Positions 15,443 through 24,680 of a stretch of 64,000 nucleotides of DNA are shown one piece after another. A program made the translations under genes and the position numbers. Below the pieces are notes generated by a model. The model had not been told where the DNA came from, ran no database searches, and saw only the letters and a program-made list of their open reading frames with translations. Source of the DNA: Cryobacterium soli (GTDB lineage Bacteria; Actinomycetota; Actinomycetes; Actinomycetales; Microbacteriaceae); contig NZ_CP030033.1 in assembly GCF_003611035.1 (NCBI RefSeq), forward strand, positions 2,108,001 to 2,172,000. Direction: 5' to 3'. How positions within the stretch are numbered: the stretch's first letter is position 1; the number at the start of each line of letters is the position of its first letter.

Positions 15443-17251
15443 ATGCCTCGCCGCTCTCGCACCACCACCACACCGAAACGTGCCATCTCGGCCGACGGTT
15501 CCATGTCCAAGCGCCAAGTGCTCGAGGCCCTGTCCGGCCTGCTGCTGGGCATGTTCGTCTCGATCCTCGCCGGAACCGTCGTCAGCACGTCGCTGCCGAT
15601 CATCATCTCCGACCTGAAGGGTGACCAGTCCGCGTACACCTGGGTCATCACCGCGACGCTGCTGGCCACCACGGTCTCCACGCCCATCTGGGGCAAGTTC
15701 GCCGACCTCTTCAACCGCAAGCTTCTCATCCAGCTGGCCCTGGCCACGTTCGTGATCGGCTCGGCCCTGGCCGGCTTCTCCCAGGACACCGGAACCCTCA
15801 TCGGCTTCCGCGTGCTGCAGGGCCTCGGCGCCGGCGGCCTCGCCGCGCTCAGCCAGATCATCATGGCCGACATCATCAGCCCGCGTGACCGTGGCAAGTA
15901 CGCCGGCCTCTTCGGCGGCGTCATGGCGCTCGGCACCGTCGGCGGACCGCTGCTCGGCGGCGTGGTGACGGATGCGTTCGGCTGGCGCTGGAACTTCTTC
16001 ATCGCCCTGCCCATCGCCATCGTGGCCATCGTGCTCCTGCAGCGCACCCTGCACCTCCCCGCCCGCGTCAAGCGCGTGGTCAAGATCGACTACCTGGGCG
16101 CCGCACTCATCGCCGGTGGCGTGTCACTGCTGATGATCTGGGTCACCCTGGCCGGCAACGACTTCGAGTGGGCATCCGTCACCTCGTTCATCATGGTCGC
16201 CGCGGCCGCCGTGCTGCTCATCTCCGCTGTGATCGTGGAGTTCAAGGTCCCCGAGCCCATCATCCCGCTCACGCTGTTCAAGAACCGCACCTTCACCCTG
16301 GCCACGATCGCCAGCATCTCGGTGGGTGTCTCGATGTTCGGCACCTCGGTGTTCCTCAGCCAGTACATGCAGCTGGCGCGGGGCGCCACGCCCACCCAGT
16401 CCGGCCTGCTGACCATTCCGATGATGGGCGGTCTGCTCATCTCGTCGACCCTGTTCGGCACCCTGATCAGCCGCACGGGCAAGTGGAAGGCCATCATGGT
16501 CTCCGGCGCGGTCCTTGTGGTCGCCGGCCTGCTACTGCTCGGCACCCTGCAGTACGACACCAACCTGGTCCTGGTCGGCATCTTCATGGCCGTCCTCGGC
16601 GCGGGCCTCGGCATGCTCATGCAGAACCTCGTGCTCGTGGTGCAGAACTCGATCGAGGTGCAGAACCTCGGCGTCGCCACCAGTGCTGTCACGTTCTTCC
16701 GCAGCCTCGGCGGCACCGTGGGCGTCTCGGTGCTCGGTTCGGTACTCGGCACCGTCGTGGCCCAGCACATCAAAGACGGCATCGCAGACCTCGCCCCGGC
16801 CGACCAGGCCGTCGCGGTGCAGACGCTGGGCTCCGGCGCCATCCCGCACATCAGCAATCTGCCCGGCGCGATCCGCGTCGTGGTCGAGTCCGCGTACGGC
16901 TCGGGCGTCGGCACCGTGTTCCTGCTCGGTGTGCCGTTGGCCCTGATCACGCTTATCATGGTGGCGCTGATGCCCAACGCTTCGCTCGGCACCCAGAATG
17001 CGATCTCGCTGGCCAAGGCCAAGGCCGAGATCGACTCGTCCGCGCCGACCCGCACCGGAACGGGCCACATCGCGGCCGAGAGCCTCGAAGACGCCGACCT
17101 GCGCGAGCGTGAAGACGCCGAAGACATCCTCATCGAGGTGGGTGCGGCATCCGCCGGCCTGACCCCGGTGGGCCTGGCCCACCCGACGGGTTCGATTCGC
17201 GTGCAGCCGGGCGCAGACGAGACGCTCGGACAGCACAGCACGGGTCGCTAG
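15443..17251 (+). CDS. DHA2-family MFS drug exporter (EmrB/QacA type)
   Basis: Protein of 602 residues with about 14 predicted membrane helices, longer than the usual 12-helix exporters. Seen are the motif-A loop GKFADLFNRKLLIQ after helix 2, the efflux motif-C region GPLLGGVVTDAFGWRWNFFI, and a 90-residue hydrophilic C-terminal tail. Proton-driven export of hydrophobic cations or antibiotics is the family role; the substrate is unknown. A GGAG site precedes the ATG. It is co-directional with, and adjacent to, a MarR-type regulator gene. Confidence 0.9.
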   Translation: MPRRSRTTTTPKRAISADGSMSKRQVLEALSGLLLGMFVSILAGTVVSTSLPIIISDLKGDQSAYTWVITATLLATTVSTPIWGKFADLFNRKLLIQLALATFVIGSALAGFSQDTGTLIGFRVLQGLGAGGLAALSQIIMADIISPRDRGKYAGLFGGVMALGTVGGPLLGGVVTDAFGWRWNFFIALPIAIVAIVLLQRTLHLPARVKRVVKIDYLGAALIAGGVSLLMIWVTLAGNDFEWASVTSFIMVAAAAVLLISAVIVEFKVPEPIIPLTLFKNRTFTLATIASISVGVSMFGTSVFLSQYMQLARGATPTQSGLLTIPMMGGLLISSTLFGTLISRTGKWKAIMVSGAVLVVAGLLLLGTLQYDTNLVLVGIFMAVLGAGLGMLMQNLVLVVQNSIEVQNLGVATSAVTFFRSLGGTVGVSVLGSVLGTVVAQHIKDGIADLAPADQAVAVQTLGSGAIPHISNLPGAIRVVVESAYGSGVGTVFLLGVPLALITLIMVALMPNASLGTQNAISLAKAKAEIDSSAPTRTGTGHIAAESLEDADLREREDAEDILIEVGAASAGLTPVGLAHPTGSIRVQPGADETLGQHSTGR

Positions 17252-17255
17252 TGTG

Positions 17256-17774
17256 ATGGTCATGACCGACCACGGCGAACTCCCCCCGGTCGCCGGCGCC
17301 CCCGGCGACGCGGCCCCCTCGGCCGACGTCGCCGAGGCGCTGGCCCAGGTGGAGGAGCAGATGATGGTGCTGGCGGCGTACGTGCGCGGCGCCATCCGCG
17401 AGGCGGCCACCCGGATCGACCCGGCGCTGCAGCCCTTCGGCCTCAAGATCCTGCGGTCGCTGCGGCGCTGCGGCCCCACGCACGCCAGTGCGCTGGCCGA
17501 GTCGCTCGACGTGGACCGCAGCGTGATCAGTCGCCAGGCCCGGCTATTGCAAGACCTCGGCCTGCTCGAGCTCAAGACGGATCCTGCCGACGGGCGAGCT
17601 CGGTTCCTCGCGGCGACGCCGCTGGCGATCGCCAAGCTGGCCGAGGTGCCCGGGAGCGACAGGAGCCTGCTGTACTCCCGGCTCTCCAGCTGGCCGGAGG
17701 CCGATCTGCACCAGTTCGCCCGGCTCCTGGAACGGCTGAACTCCCCCAACGGCGACCTGCCGGCCGGCTCCTAG
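17256..17774 (+). CDS. MarR-family regulator of the DHA2 exporter
   Basis: Protein of about 172 residues. Three in-frame starts (GTG 17253, ATG 17256, ATG 17262) lie immediately after the exporter stop; a TAGTGT hexamer 7 bases before the last one hints at a second, leaderless start. The winged-helix region HASALAESLDVDRSVISRQA (about 76-95) and the wing DPADGRARFLAATPLA are typical. It probably binds the TTGACATCTGTCAA palindrome in the exporter promoter and releases it in response to a drug. Confidence 0.85.
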   Translation: MVMTDHGELPPVAGAPGDAAPSADVAEALAQVEEQMMVLAAYVRGAIREAATRIDPALQPFGLKILRSLRRCGPTHASALAESLDVDRSVISRQARLLQDLGLLELKTDPADGRARFLAATPLAIAKLAEVPGSDRSLLYSRLSSWPEADLHQFARLLERLNSPNGDLPAGS

Positions 17775-17855
17775 CGGATCGACCCCGCCGGCCGGTGACG
17801 GGCGGCCGGCAGCCCGGCCGCCATTCCGAGCAGTGCGGGTATTGGAGACCCCGGA

Positions 17856-18800
17856 CTAGTCGATCGTGATGATGTCGGTCGGATTCTCCGACAGCGTGTA
17901 CATCCGGTAATCGGGGTCGTGACCGGCGATCTGGAAGAGCGACCCCTCCTCGAACGTCGACCTATGCTGGCCGGTCAGCAAGTACCCGCTGTCTTGCCCG
18001 TCGAAGAGGCCGGGGTCTGCAACGCGGAGATCTTCCTCGGTTTGTTCCGGGTGGTTGCGCAGAATCGCGGCGACAAGGTCAGCGTCGGACCCGCCATGGA
18101 ACGAGACCGTGAACGTGGTGAACACGTTCAACCATGCTCCGTGTGCTGGTACGTCGCCCTTCGCAGCTTCGGCGGGAAACCCCGAGAATGTGGGCGTGGA
18201 GAGCTGGATGTCGTCCGCTCGCGGCAACCCGTCGGGGATGGCCCGCGGAGGTCCGTAGAAGCTGATGTTGTTGTCGGCAACGATCTGTGCGTCACCGATG
18301 ATCTTGGCGTAGGCATCCCGCAACCCGGCGTTCATCAACGGCCCGCGTTCGGTGAGCCAAGCGCTACGGTCCGCGTCGGGGTTGTCGTAGAACGGCGAGT
18401 CGATCACATCTTCGATGAGAAAGGTCAGCGCAGCGTCGCGGGCCGATTTCGCGTCCTTGATAGTGAAGCCGTTCTCCGTCACGGACTTGTCGACGGCGGA
18501 CGGATCCCACATGAGGTCCGGCGAGGTCGTGTCCCACGTGACGTGGCAGTATGTGCCTACGGTGTCCGCGACCTGCTCCAGGGCAACGACGTCGCTCTCA
18601 TCGGTGGTGCCATGAGCGCACGGTTCGCCGAGCGGTCTAAGTGCGGCGGATGCCGTCGGATCGACGGTCGCCGCAGACGTGTGCACCGGCTTGTCGCTCG
18701 CCACGTCGCCCGCCGAGGACGCGCAGGCGCCCAATGTGAGCGCGGCAGCAGCGACGAGCAGGGCACTTCCGGCAGCCCGGTACCGCAACGTGTTGAGCAT
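17856..18800 (-). CDS. Secreted lipoprotein of unknown function
   Basis: Protein of 314 residues starting MLNTLRYRAAG at 18800, behind a GAGAAGAG site; the open frame extends 30 codons further but that part does not look like a signal. It has a lipoprotein signal peptide with lipobox LGAC, then a Ser/Ala-rich linker. The globular remainder (about 70-310) matches no family I recognise. Its C-terminal half contains GHDPDYRMYTLSENPTDI. Its neighbours do not suggest a role. Confidence 0.7.
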   Translation of the reverse strand: MLNTLRYRAAGSALLVAAAALTLGACASSAGDVASDKPVHTSAATVDPTASAALRPLGEPCAHGTTDESDVVALEQVADTVGTYCHVTWDTTSPDLMWDPSAVDKSVTENGFTIKDAKSARDAALTFLIEDVIDSPFYDNPDADRSAWLTERGPLMNAGLRDAYAKIIGDAQIVADNNISFYGPPRAIPDGLPRADDIQLSTPTFSGFPAEAAKGDVPAHGAWLNVFTTFTVSFHGGSDADLVAAILRNHPEQTEEDLRVADPGLFDGQDSGYLLTGQHRSTFEEGSLFQIAGHDPDYRMYTLSENPTDIITID

Positions 18801-19157
18801 CTGGTCTCTTCTCAGGTGGATCTGGGCCCTGCCGCACGCTCCGGACTTGCCACAGGACACGGCGGGATTGCTTTGCATTTGCCTGCACATCAGGGATAAC
18901 TCTCATAAACCTAGTGGCGAGCGAGGCCGGGTGCCGACGTGTCGCAGCCCCCCGGAGCGGATGGCGCTCTGCCGGGCGCCCGGTTTCGGGATGACGAGGC
19001 GGTCGTCAGCCCGGTCGACGGGCCCGGTCCGGCGGTGCGGCGTATGCAACGTTCTGCTCGACGAGAACCACACGCCCACCGCCCCGCTGCCCGGGTTGCA
19101 CGCGACTCGCCGCCGGGAGACACCCGGTCGTCGACCCCACCGGCCGGCTGACGGGCG
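18801..19157. other. Intergenic gap, nothing recognised
   Basis: A 357-base gap between the lipoprotein start and the histidine kinase stop, both on the minus strand. No coding region, clear hairpin or repeat was identified; the lipoprotein promoter must lie in its left part. Confidence 0.5.
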
Positions 19158-20666
19158 TCAGGCCAGCGGCAGCTCCACCCGGAAGCTCGTGCGGCCCGGC
19201 CGGCTGTCCACCGTGACCTCGCCGTGGTGCGCCTGCACCACGGCCTGCACGATCGCCAGGCCGAGGCCCGTGCTGCCGCCGGTGCCGCGGAACCTGGAGG
19301 TGTCGCCGCGGGCGAACCGCTCGAACAGGGTGGCCCGCAGGTTCTCGGGGATACCAGGGCCGTCATCCGTCACCGTCACCACGGCCCGGTCGCCCTCGGT
19401 GGCGAGCGCGACCTCCACCCGGGTGCCCGGGTCGGTGTGCACGCGGGCGTTGGCGAGCAGGTTCGCGAAGACCTGGTGCAGGCGCGGGCCGTCGCCGGCC
19501 GCCAGTACGGGCTCCTCGGGCAGGTCCAGGTCCCAGACGTGGTCGCGGCCGGCCGCGTGGGCATCGCTGACCACGTCGACGAGCAGGCTCGTAAGGTCGA
19601 CGGGTTCGCGCTCCAGTTCGCGACCCTCGTCCAGCCGGGCGAGCAACAGCAGGTCCTCGACGAGGCCGGTCATCCGGATGGATTCGCTCTCGATGCGGCC
19701 GATGGCGTGCTTGGTGTCCGGCGGCAGGTCCTGGCCGCTGCGCCGGGTGAGTTCCGAGTAGCCGCGGATCGACGCGAGCGGGGTGCGCAGCTCGTGGCTG
19801 GCATCCGCGACGAACTGGCGCACCTTGTTCTCGCTGGCCTGCCGGGTCTCCAGGGCGACGTCGACATGGTCGAGCATGCGGTTGAGCGCCGAGCCCACCC
19901 GACCCACCTCGGTGCGTGGGTCGGTGTCGGCTGCCGGCACCCGCTCGACCAGGAGCACCTCGCCGCGGTCCAGCGGCAGTTCGGAGACCCGTGTAGCGGT
20001 CTCGGTCACCCGCTGCAGCGGGCGCAGGGCCAGCCGCACGATGGCGGTGGCCAGGAAGGCCACCAGCACGATGCCGGCCAGGGAGACCAGCGCGATGATA
20101 ACGGCCAGTTGGGTGGCGGTCCCCGTGACCGACGAGACCGGCAGGCCCACGAGGAAGAGTGTTCCGGAGCGGGCGGTTTCGGCCATCACCCGGTACTCCC
20201 CCACGTCGCCGCCGAGGTCGACGCTGAACGGCTCCGAGGTCTGCCCGTTCCGCACGGCCGTGTCCAGCTCGGTCACCAGCTGGGTGACCTGGTCGTTGGT
20301 GAGCGCCACGACCGTGCCGCTCTGGTCGGTGTACCCGGCCGTGACGCTGCTGCCGTCGTAGACCAGCGCGAGTGTGCCGGACTGCTGCGACGGCCCGTTC
20401 AGCACGTCGCTGGCGGAGGGTGACACCCCGCTCGGGGGACGGTCGAACAGGTTGATCGACCGGTCGGCGGTGTTCTTGAGTTGGCTGTCGAGCCCGTCCA
20501 TCAGGTTGGCGCTCAGGATGGCGACGCTCACGACGCCGATCACGAGGCTGACCAGGGCGAGCAGCCCCACGACCGCCACCACCAGGCGGCGGCGCAGGGT
20601 CCAGGGTGCCCGGCCGCTCGGCGTGGCGATGATCGGCGCCGGCGGCCGGGTGGAACGAGTGTTCAT
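19158..20666 (-). CDS. Sensor histidine kinase (OmpR-partner class)
   Basis: Protein of 502 residues. Two membrane helices (about 28-52 and 186-212) frame an extracytoplasmic sensor domain of about 130 residues. A HAMP region follows, then the phosphoacceptor FVADASHELRTPLASIRGYS (His about 291) and the ATPase motifs NLLANARVHT, DDGPGIP and GSTGLGLAIV. It phosphorylates the response regulator encoded just upstream; the two genes overlap by one base (TGATG). The regulated target may be the divergent MacB-like ABC pair. Confidence 0.93.
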   Translation of the reverse strand: MNTRSTRPPAPIIATPSGRAPWTLRRRLVVAVVGLLALVSLVIGVVSVAILSANLMDGLDSQLKNTADRSINLFDRPPSGVSPSASDVLNGPSQQSGTLALVYDGSSVTAGYTDQSGTVVALTNDQVTQLVTELDTAVRNGQTSEPFSVDLGGDVGEYRVMAETARSGTLFLVGLPVSSVTGTATQLAVIIALVSLAGIVLVAFLATAIVRLALRPLQRVTETATRVSELPLDRGEVLLVERVPAADTDPRTEVGRVGSALNRMLDHVDVALETRQASENKVRQFVADASHELRTPLASIRGYSELTRRSGQDLPPDTKHAIGRIESESIRMTGLVEDLLLLARLDEGRELEREPVDLTSLLVDVVSDAHAAGRDHVWDLDLPEEPVLAAGDGPRLHQVFANLLANARVHTDPGTRVEVALATEGDRAVVTVTDDGPGIPENLRATLFERFARGDTSRFRGTGGSTGLGLAIVQAVVQAHHGEVTVDSRPGRTSFRVELPLA

Positions 20667-21412
20667 CAGGCGATCTTCAGCATGTATCCGGCGCCGCGCA
20701 CGGTGTGGATCATCGGCTCCCGGCCGGCGTCCACCTTCTTGCGCAGGTAGGAGATGTAGATCTCGACCACCGACGACTTGCCGCCGAAGTCGTAGCTCCA
20801 GACCCGGTCGAGGATCTGCGCCTTGCTGAGCACCCGGCGGGGGTTGCGCATCAGGAACCGGAGCAGCTCGAACTCGGTGGCGGTCAGTTCGATCTGATCG
20901 CCGGCGCGGAACACCTCGTAGCTGTCCTCGTCGAGGGTGAGGTCGCCCACGGTAATCCGGGGGTCGGTGGAGTCGGACACCGCGAGGGTGGACCGGCGGA
21001 TGAGGCCGCGCAGCCGGGCCACGACCTCCTCCAGGCTGAACGGCTTGGTCACGTAGTCGTCGCCACCGGCGGTGAGGCCGGCGATGCGGTCGTCGAGAGA
21101 GTCCTTGGCGGTGAGGAAGAGCACCGGCGTCTCATAGCCATCCGCCCGCACCCGCTGCAGCACCTGCAGGCCGTCGATGTCGGGCAGCATGATGTCGAGC
21201 ACGATCGCGTCGGGCCGGAACTCGCGCGCCAGGGTGAGTGCTGCACGGCCCTCACCGGCGGTGCGCACCTCCCAGCCCTCGTAGCGCAGAGCCATCGAGA
21301 GCAGATCGGTGAGCGTGGGTTCGTCGTCGACGACGAGCACCCGGATAGGGGAACCGTCGGCCTTGTGAAGGCGGGGTCCGTGGGCCGACTGCTCGTTCGC
21401 TCGTGGTGTCAT
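20666..21412 (-). CDS. OmpR-family response regulator
   Basis: Protein of 248 residues from the ATG at 21412. The receiver domain (23-140) has acidic pocket VVDDE, phosphorylatable Asp about 73 in VLDIMLPD, and switch/Lys in LFLTAKD and YVTKPFS. The C-terminal winged helix has VEIYISYLRKKVDAG and the ending GAGYMLKIA. It is co-transcribed with the sensor kinase and diverges from an FtsX/MacB-type permease gene across a 205-base gap, a typical arrangement for a system controlling a peptide or envelope-stress ABC pump. Confidence 0.92.
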   Translation of the reverse strand: MTPRANEQSAHGPRLHKADGSPIRVLVVDDEPTLTDLLSMALRYEGWEVRTAGEGRAALTLAREFRPDAIVLDIMLPDIDGLQVLQRVRADGYETPVLFLTAKDSLDDRIAGLTAGGDDYVTKPFSLEEVVARLRGLIRRSTLAVSDSTDPRITVGDLTLDEDSYEVFRAGDQIELTATEFELLRFLMRNPRRVLSKAQILDRVWSYDFGGKSSVVEIYISYLRKKVDAGREPMIHTVRGAGYMLKIA

Positions 21413-21617
21413 GAGAAGTAGTATCCATGCCCTTCCTATGAGCCGGCTATGTGTTCTCCACGGCGACTCTGTGAACCCCCGCGCTGATTGTTCGGCGGGG
21501 CGGATGCCTCCGATTCCCTGGGCAAATTCATAGGCGCGCCATAGTCCGGCCATAACGGCGCTGCCTAGCTTCGAACTCATGAAGGCGGGATCCTCCCTGC
21601 CCCGGACTGGAGAATCG

Positions 21618-23093
21618 ATGTTTGTCACCTATTTGCGACGAGAACTGGCGGGTCGCCGCAAGCAGACCGCCATCGTCGCCATCGGCATGGCGCTCGCCAT
21701 CGCCCTGGTCATTATCGTCAACGCCGTCTCGAGCGGCGTGCAACTGGCCCAGTCCACCGTGCTCGCCTCGGTCTACGGGGTGGGCACCGACATCACGGTG
21801 AGCCAGACCCCCACGGCGCCCACCGAGGGTGAGTCCGGCGCGGGCGGACCGCAGAACTTCGACTTCGGCGCGGATGACGGCGCCACCACCGACGGCACCA
21901 CCACCGTGAGCCAGGCCCGGCTCTCGGTCGACCGCGGCACCACCTCCTTCGACTCCACAGCCCTCGACACCGTGAGCGGCATCGACAACGTCACCGCCGC
22001 CGCGGCCACTCTGTCGCTGAGCAACACGACCTTCGACGGCGCCCTGCCCGACTTCTCCGAAAGCGGCGGCATGCCCACCGGCGGCGACGCCGCGGCCGGC
22101 GGCACCCCGCCCAGCGGCGGCCCGGACGGCGCCGGCGGCAGCTCGTTCAGCGTCGACTCGTTCACCGTGCTCGGCCTCGACCCGGCCGACGAGGCCGTCG
22201 GCCCGTTGTCCGCCGTGAGCCTCACCGACGGCCGCAGCCTCGAAAGCGCCGATGCGGGGACGAATGTCGCCGTGCTCGACGCCAGCTACGCGACCACCGC
22301 CGAGCTCGTCGTGGGCGACACCGTCGCCATCGCCGGCACCGACTTCACCGTCGTCGGCCTGGTCAGCGCATCCAGCGCGGATGCGGCCACCGCCTCCAAC
22401 GTCTACATTCCACTCGACGTGGCCCAGTCGCTGTCCGGCCTCGACGGCCAGGTGACCGACGTCTACGTGCAGGCCGCATCGTCGACCGACATCGACCAGA
22501 TCCAGACCGACATCGAGACCGCCCTGCCGGACGCCACCGTGCAGACCCAGTCCGACCTCGCATCGAGCGTGTCCGGTTCGCTCTCCAGCGCCTCCGACCT
22601 GGTGAAGAACCTCGGCCTGTGGCTGTCGCTCATCGTGCTGGCCGCCGCGTTCCTGATCGCCATCCTCTTCACCATCTCCGGCGTGACCCGGCGCACCCGC
22701 GAGTTCGGCACCCTCAAGGCGATCGGCTGGTCGAACGGGCGCATTGTGCGGCAGGTGGCCGGCGAGTCGCTCGTGCAGGGCCTGATCGGCGGCATCGTCG
22801 GCATCGCCATCGGCCTGATCGGCATCTTCGTGATCAATCTGGTCGCGCCAACGCTCACCGCCGGAGCGGCGGCCACCGAGGCCGGCCCCATGGGGATGCC
22901 GGGCGGCGGCGGCTTCGGCCAGCAGGCCGCGGAAGCCGCGACCAGCGACATCGTCCTGCAGGTTCCCGTGACCCTCTCGGTGATCCTCATCGCCGTGGGA
23001 CTGGCCGTGCTCGGCGGCCTGTTGGCCGGCGCCATCGGCGGTTGGCGCGCCTCGCGGCTACGCCCGGCCGAAGCCCTCCGCAGCATCGCCTGA
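21618..23093 (+). CDS. FtsX/MacB-type ABC permease
   Basis: Protein of 491 residues starting MFVTYLRREL (GGAGA site upstream); an earlier in-frame ATG at 21579 has no better support. A first helix (about 18-38) is followed by a large extracytoplasmic domain (about 45-330) rich in Gly/Ser/Thr/Asp. Three helices then form the FtsX domain (about 335-490), including TRRTREFGTLKAIGWSNGRI and the terminal WRASRLRPAEALRSIA. With the next gene it forms a mechanotransmission-type pump or envelope complex rather than an importer. Confidence 0.88.
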   Translation: MFVTYLRRELAGRRKQTAIVAIGMALAIALVIIVNAVSSGVQLAQSTVLASVYGVGTDITVSQTPTAPTEGESGAGGPQNFDFGADDGATTDGTTTVSQARLSVDRGTTSFDSTALDTVSGIDNVTAAAATLSLSNTTFDGALPDFSESGGMPTGGDAAAGGTPPSGGPDGAGGSSFSVDSFTVLGLDPADEAVGPLSAVSLTDGRSLESADAGTNVAVLDASYATTAELVVGDTVAIAGTDFTVVGLVSASSADAATASNVYIPLDVAQSLSGLDGQVTDVYVQAASSTDIDQIQTDIETALPDATVQTQSDLASSVSGSLSSASDLVKNLGLWLSLIVLAAAFLIAILFTISGVTRRTREFGTLKAIGWSNGRIVRQVAGESLVQGLIGGIVGIAIGLIGIFVINLVAPTLTAGAAATEAGPMGMPGGGGFGQQAAEAATSDIVLQVPVTLSVILIAVGLAVLGGLLAGAIGGWRASRLRPAEALRSIA

Positions 23094-23140
23094 TCCGCCT
23101 GACCACGTTTTCTCAAGTCCAGAGAAGGAACCTCGTAGCC

Positions 23141-23812
23141 ATGTATCAACTGACCAACGTCACCAAGAAGTACGACCAGGGCAAACGCTCCGTGACGGCC
23201 CTCAACAATGTCACCCTGTCCATTCCCGACGGCCAGATGGTCGCCATCCAGGGTCCCACCGGCGGCGGCAAGTCCACGCTGCTGCAGATGCTCGGGGCGC
23301 TCGACCGGCCCACCGACGGAACCGTGGAGCTCGGCACCTCGAACCTCTCCAAGCTCGGTGACGGCCCGCTCGGCCAGATCCGGGCGCAGGAGATCGGTTT
23401 CGTGTTCCAGGGCTTCAACCTGATCCCCACCCTCACGGCGCAGGAGAACGTGGAGACCGCCCTCGCCCCGTTGGGCATCCCCGCGGCCGAGCGCACGTCC
23501 CGGGCCAGCGCGGCGCTGGCGTCGGTGGGGCTCGGCGAGCGCGGCAGCCACCTGCCGGCCGAGCTCTCCGGCGGGCAGCAGCAGCGCGTCGCCATCGCGC
23601 GCGCCCTGGTGAAGGAGCCGGCCGTGCTGCTGGCCGACGAGCCCACCGGCAACCTCGACGAGCAGACCCGCGACGAGATCATGGATCTGCTCGAGGGGCT
23701 GTGGCGAGACCGTGGCCTCACCCTGATCGTGGTCACCCACGACACCGCCGTGGCCAAGCGCGCGCAGCGCCGCCTGCTGATCAAGCAGGGCGTTGTCAAG
23801 GAGATCGGCTGA
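23141..23812 (+). CDS. MacB/LolD-type ABC ATPase
   Basis: Protein of 223 residues with AGAAGGAA as ribosome site. Walker A GPTGGGKST (about 39-47), Q-loop FVFQGFNLIP, signature LSGGQQQRVAIARAL, Walker B VLLADEPTGNLD and H-loop VVTHD are all intact, and VFQGFNLIPTLTA is characteristic of the MacB/LolD branch. It pairs with the FtsX-type permease 47 bases upstream. A strong terminator follows. Confidence 0.92.
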   Translation: MYQLTNVTKKYDQGKRSVTALNNVTLSIPDGQMVAIQGPTGGGKSTLLQMLGALDRPTDGTVELGTSNLSKLGDGPLGQIRAQEIGFVFQGFNLIPTLTAQENVETALAPLGIPAAERTSRASAALASVGLGERGSHLPAELSGGQQQRVAIARALVKEPAVLLADEPTGNLDEQTRDEIMDLLEGLWRDRGLTLIVVTHDTAVAKRAQRRLLIKQGVVKEIG

Positions 23813-23846
23813 CCCGACCGGGCACATCCCGGTCGAATGACGCGCG

Positions 23847-23878
23847 AACCCGCCGGATCCCCGTGGATCCGGCGGGTT
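23847..23878 (+). terminator. Terminator of the MacB-like ABC pair
   Basis: Perfect 14-bp inverted repeat AACCCGCCGGATCC / GGATCCGGCGGGTT with loop CCGT, followed by TGTTG, 34 bases after the ATPase stop. Confidence 0.88.
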
Positions 23879-23939
23879 TGTTGCGTTGTGCCGCGGAAGC
23901 GCGGCGGGGTGTCCGCCGGCGCCGCCGGCACGGAGCAGA

Positions 23940-24680
23940 ATGGAGGACGTGTCCGATTCCCTGCTGTCCCTCTTCGAGCTGGACGAGCAGATCCCGATCT
24001 CCCTGCACCTCGGGGGCGTCCCGGCCGTCGCGGCCCCGGCACCGGCCGCCACCACCCCGGGCCTCACCCATCTCACCCGTATCGTCGCCGACTCCACCGA
24101 CCGGGTCGCGTGGCTCCGGGCGCGCAGCCAGGGCATCACGGCAACGGATGTCGCCAAGCTCGCCACCGAGAAATCGGTGCATGCCGCGGCCAGGGAAAAG
24201 ATCAACGGCAGCGGTTTCGGCGGCAACCCGTACACCGACCACGGCCGGGCCAGAGAGCCCGAGATCGCCGCCTGGGTCCTGGCGAACTACGGCATTGAGC
24301 CGAGCACCAACCTCTTCCACGCGGCGGGGCAGCCGCGCCACCTGGCCACGCCCGACGGCCTGGGCCTGGGCGGGAACGGTGTTTTCGAGCTCGCCGAGAT
24401 CAAGACCACGAGCAAGCCGTGGCGCAGCATCCCGCGCTCGTACCTGCGGCAGATCTGGTGGCAGCAGTACGTGCTGGGCGCCGACCGCACCCTGCTGGTC
24501 TGGGAGGAGCACGACAACTTCGTGCCGCGTTCCGCCGTGCCCGAGTGCCGGTGGATCGACCGGGACGACGACCAGATCAGCATCCTGGTGCGGTTCGCCG
24601 ACCAGCTGATCGACCTGCTCAACCACCAGCGCGAGCGTGAGCGCGCCGACGCCCCGCCGCCCTACGACTACGGTCGCTGA
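23940..24680 (+). CDS. YqaJ-type nuclease/recombinase domain protein
   Basis: Protein of about 246 residues (ATG 23940; a GTG at 23949 behind GGAGG is an alternative). The motifs fit the YqaJ/lambda-exonuclease fold: GITATDVAKLA, an acidic helix DHGRAREPEIAAWVL, ATPDGLG (metal Asp) and the E-x-K motif ELAEIKTTSKPW, then RQIWWQQYVLGA. YqaJ proteins are best known from phages, but no other phage gene is nearby. Its 3' end overlaps the convergent signal peptidase gene by 13 bases. The biological role is unknown. Confidence 0.75.
   Translation: MEDVSDSLLSLFELDEQIPISLHLGGVPAVAAPAPAATTPGLTHLTRIVADSTDRVAWLRARSQGITATDVAKLATEKSVHAAAREKINGSGFGGNPYTDHGRAREPEIAAWVLANYGIEPSTNLFHAAGQPRHLATPDGLGLGGNGVFELAEIKTTSKPWRSIPRSYLRQIWWQQYVLGADRTLLVWEEHDNFVPRSAVPECRWIDRDDDQISILVRFADQLIDLLNHQRERERADAPPPYDYGR

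Noticed and set aside
18801..19157. Possible decayed gene in the gap
   Set aside because: Reading all frames gave no recognisable motif or match to a neighbouring gene.
23940..24680. Prophage remnant suggested by the YqaJ domain
   Set aside because: No integrase, terminase, portal or attachment-site repeat is nearby, and flanking genes are chromosomal.
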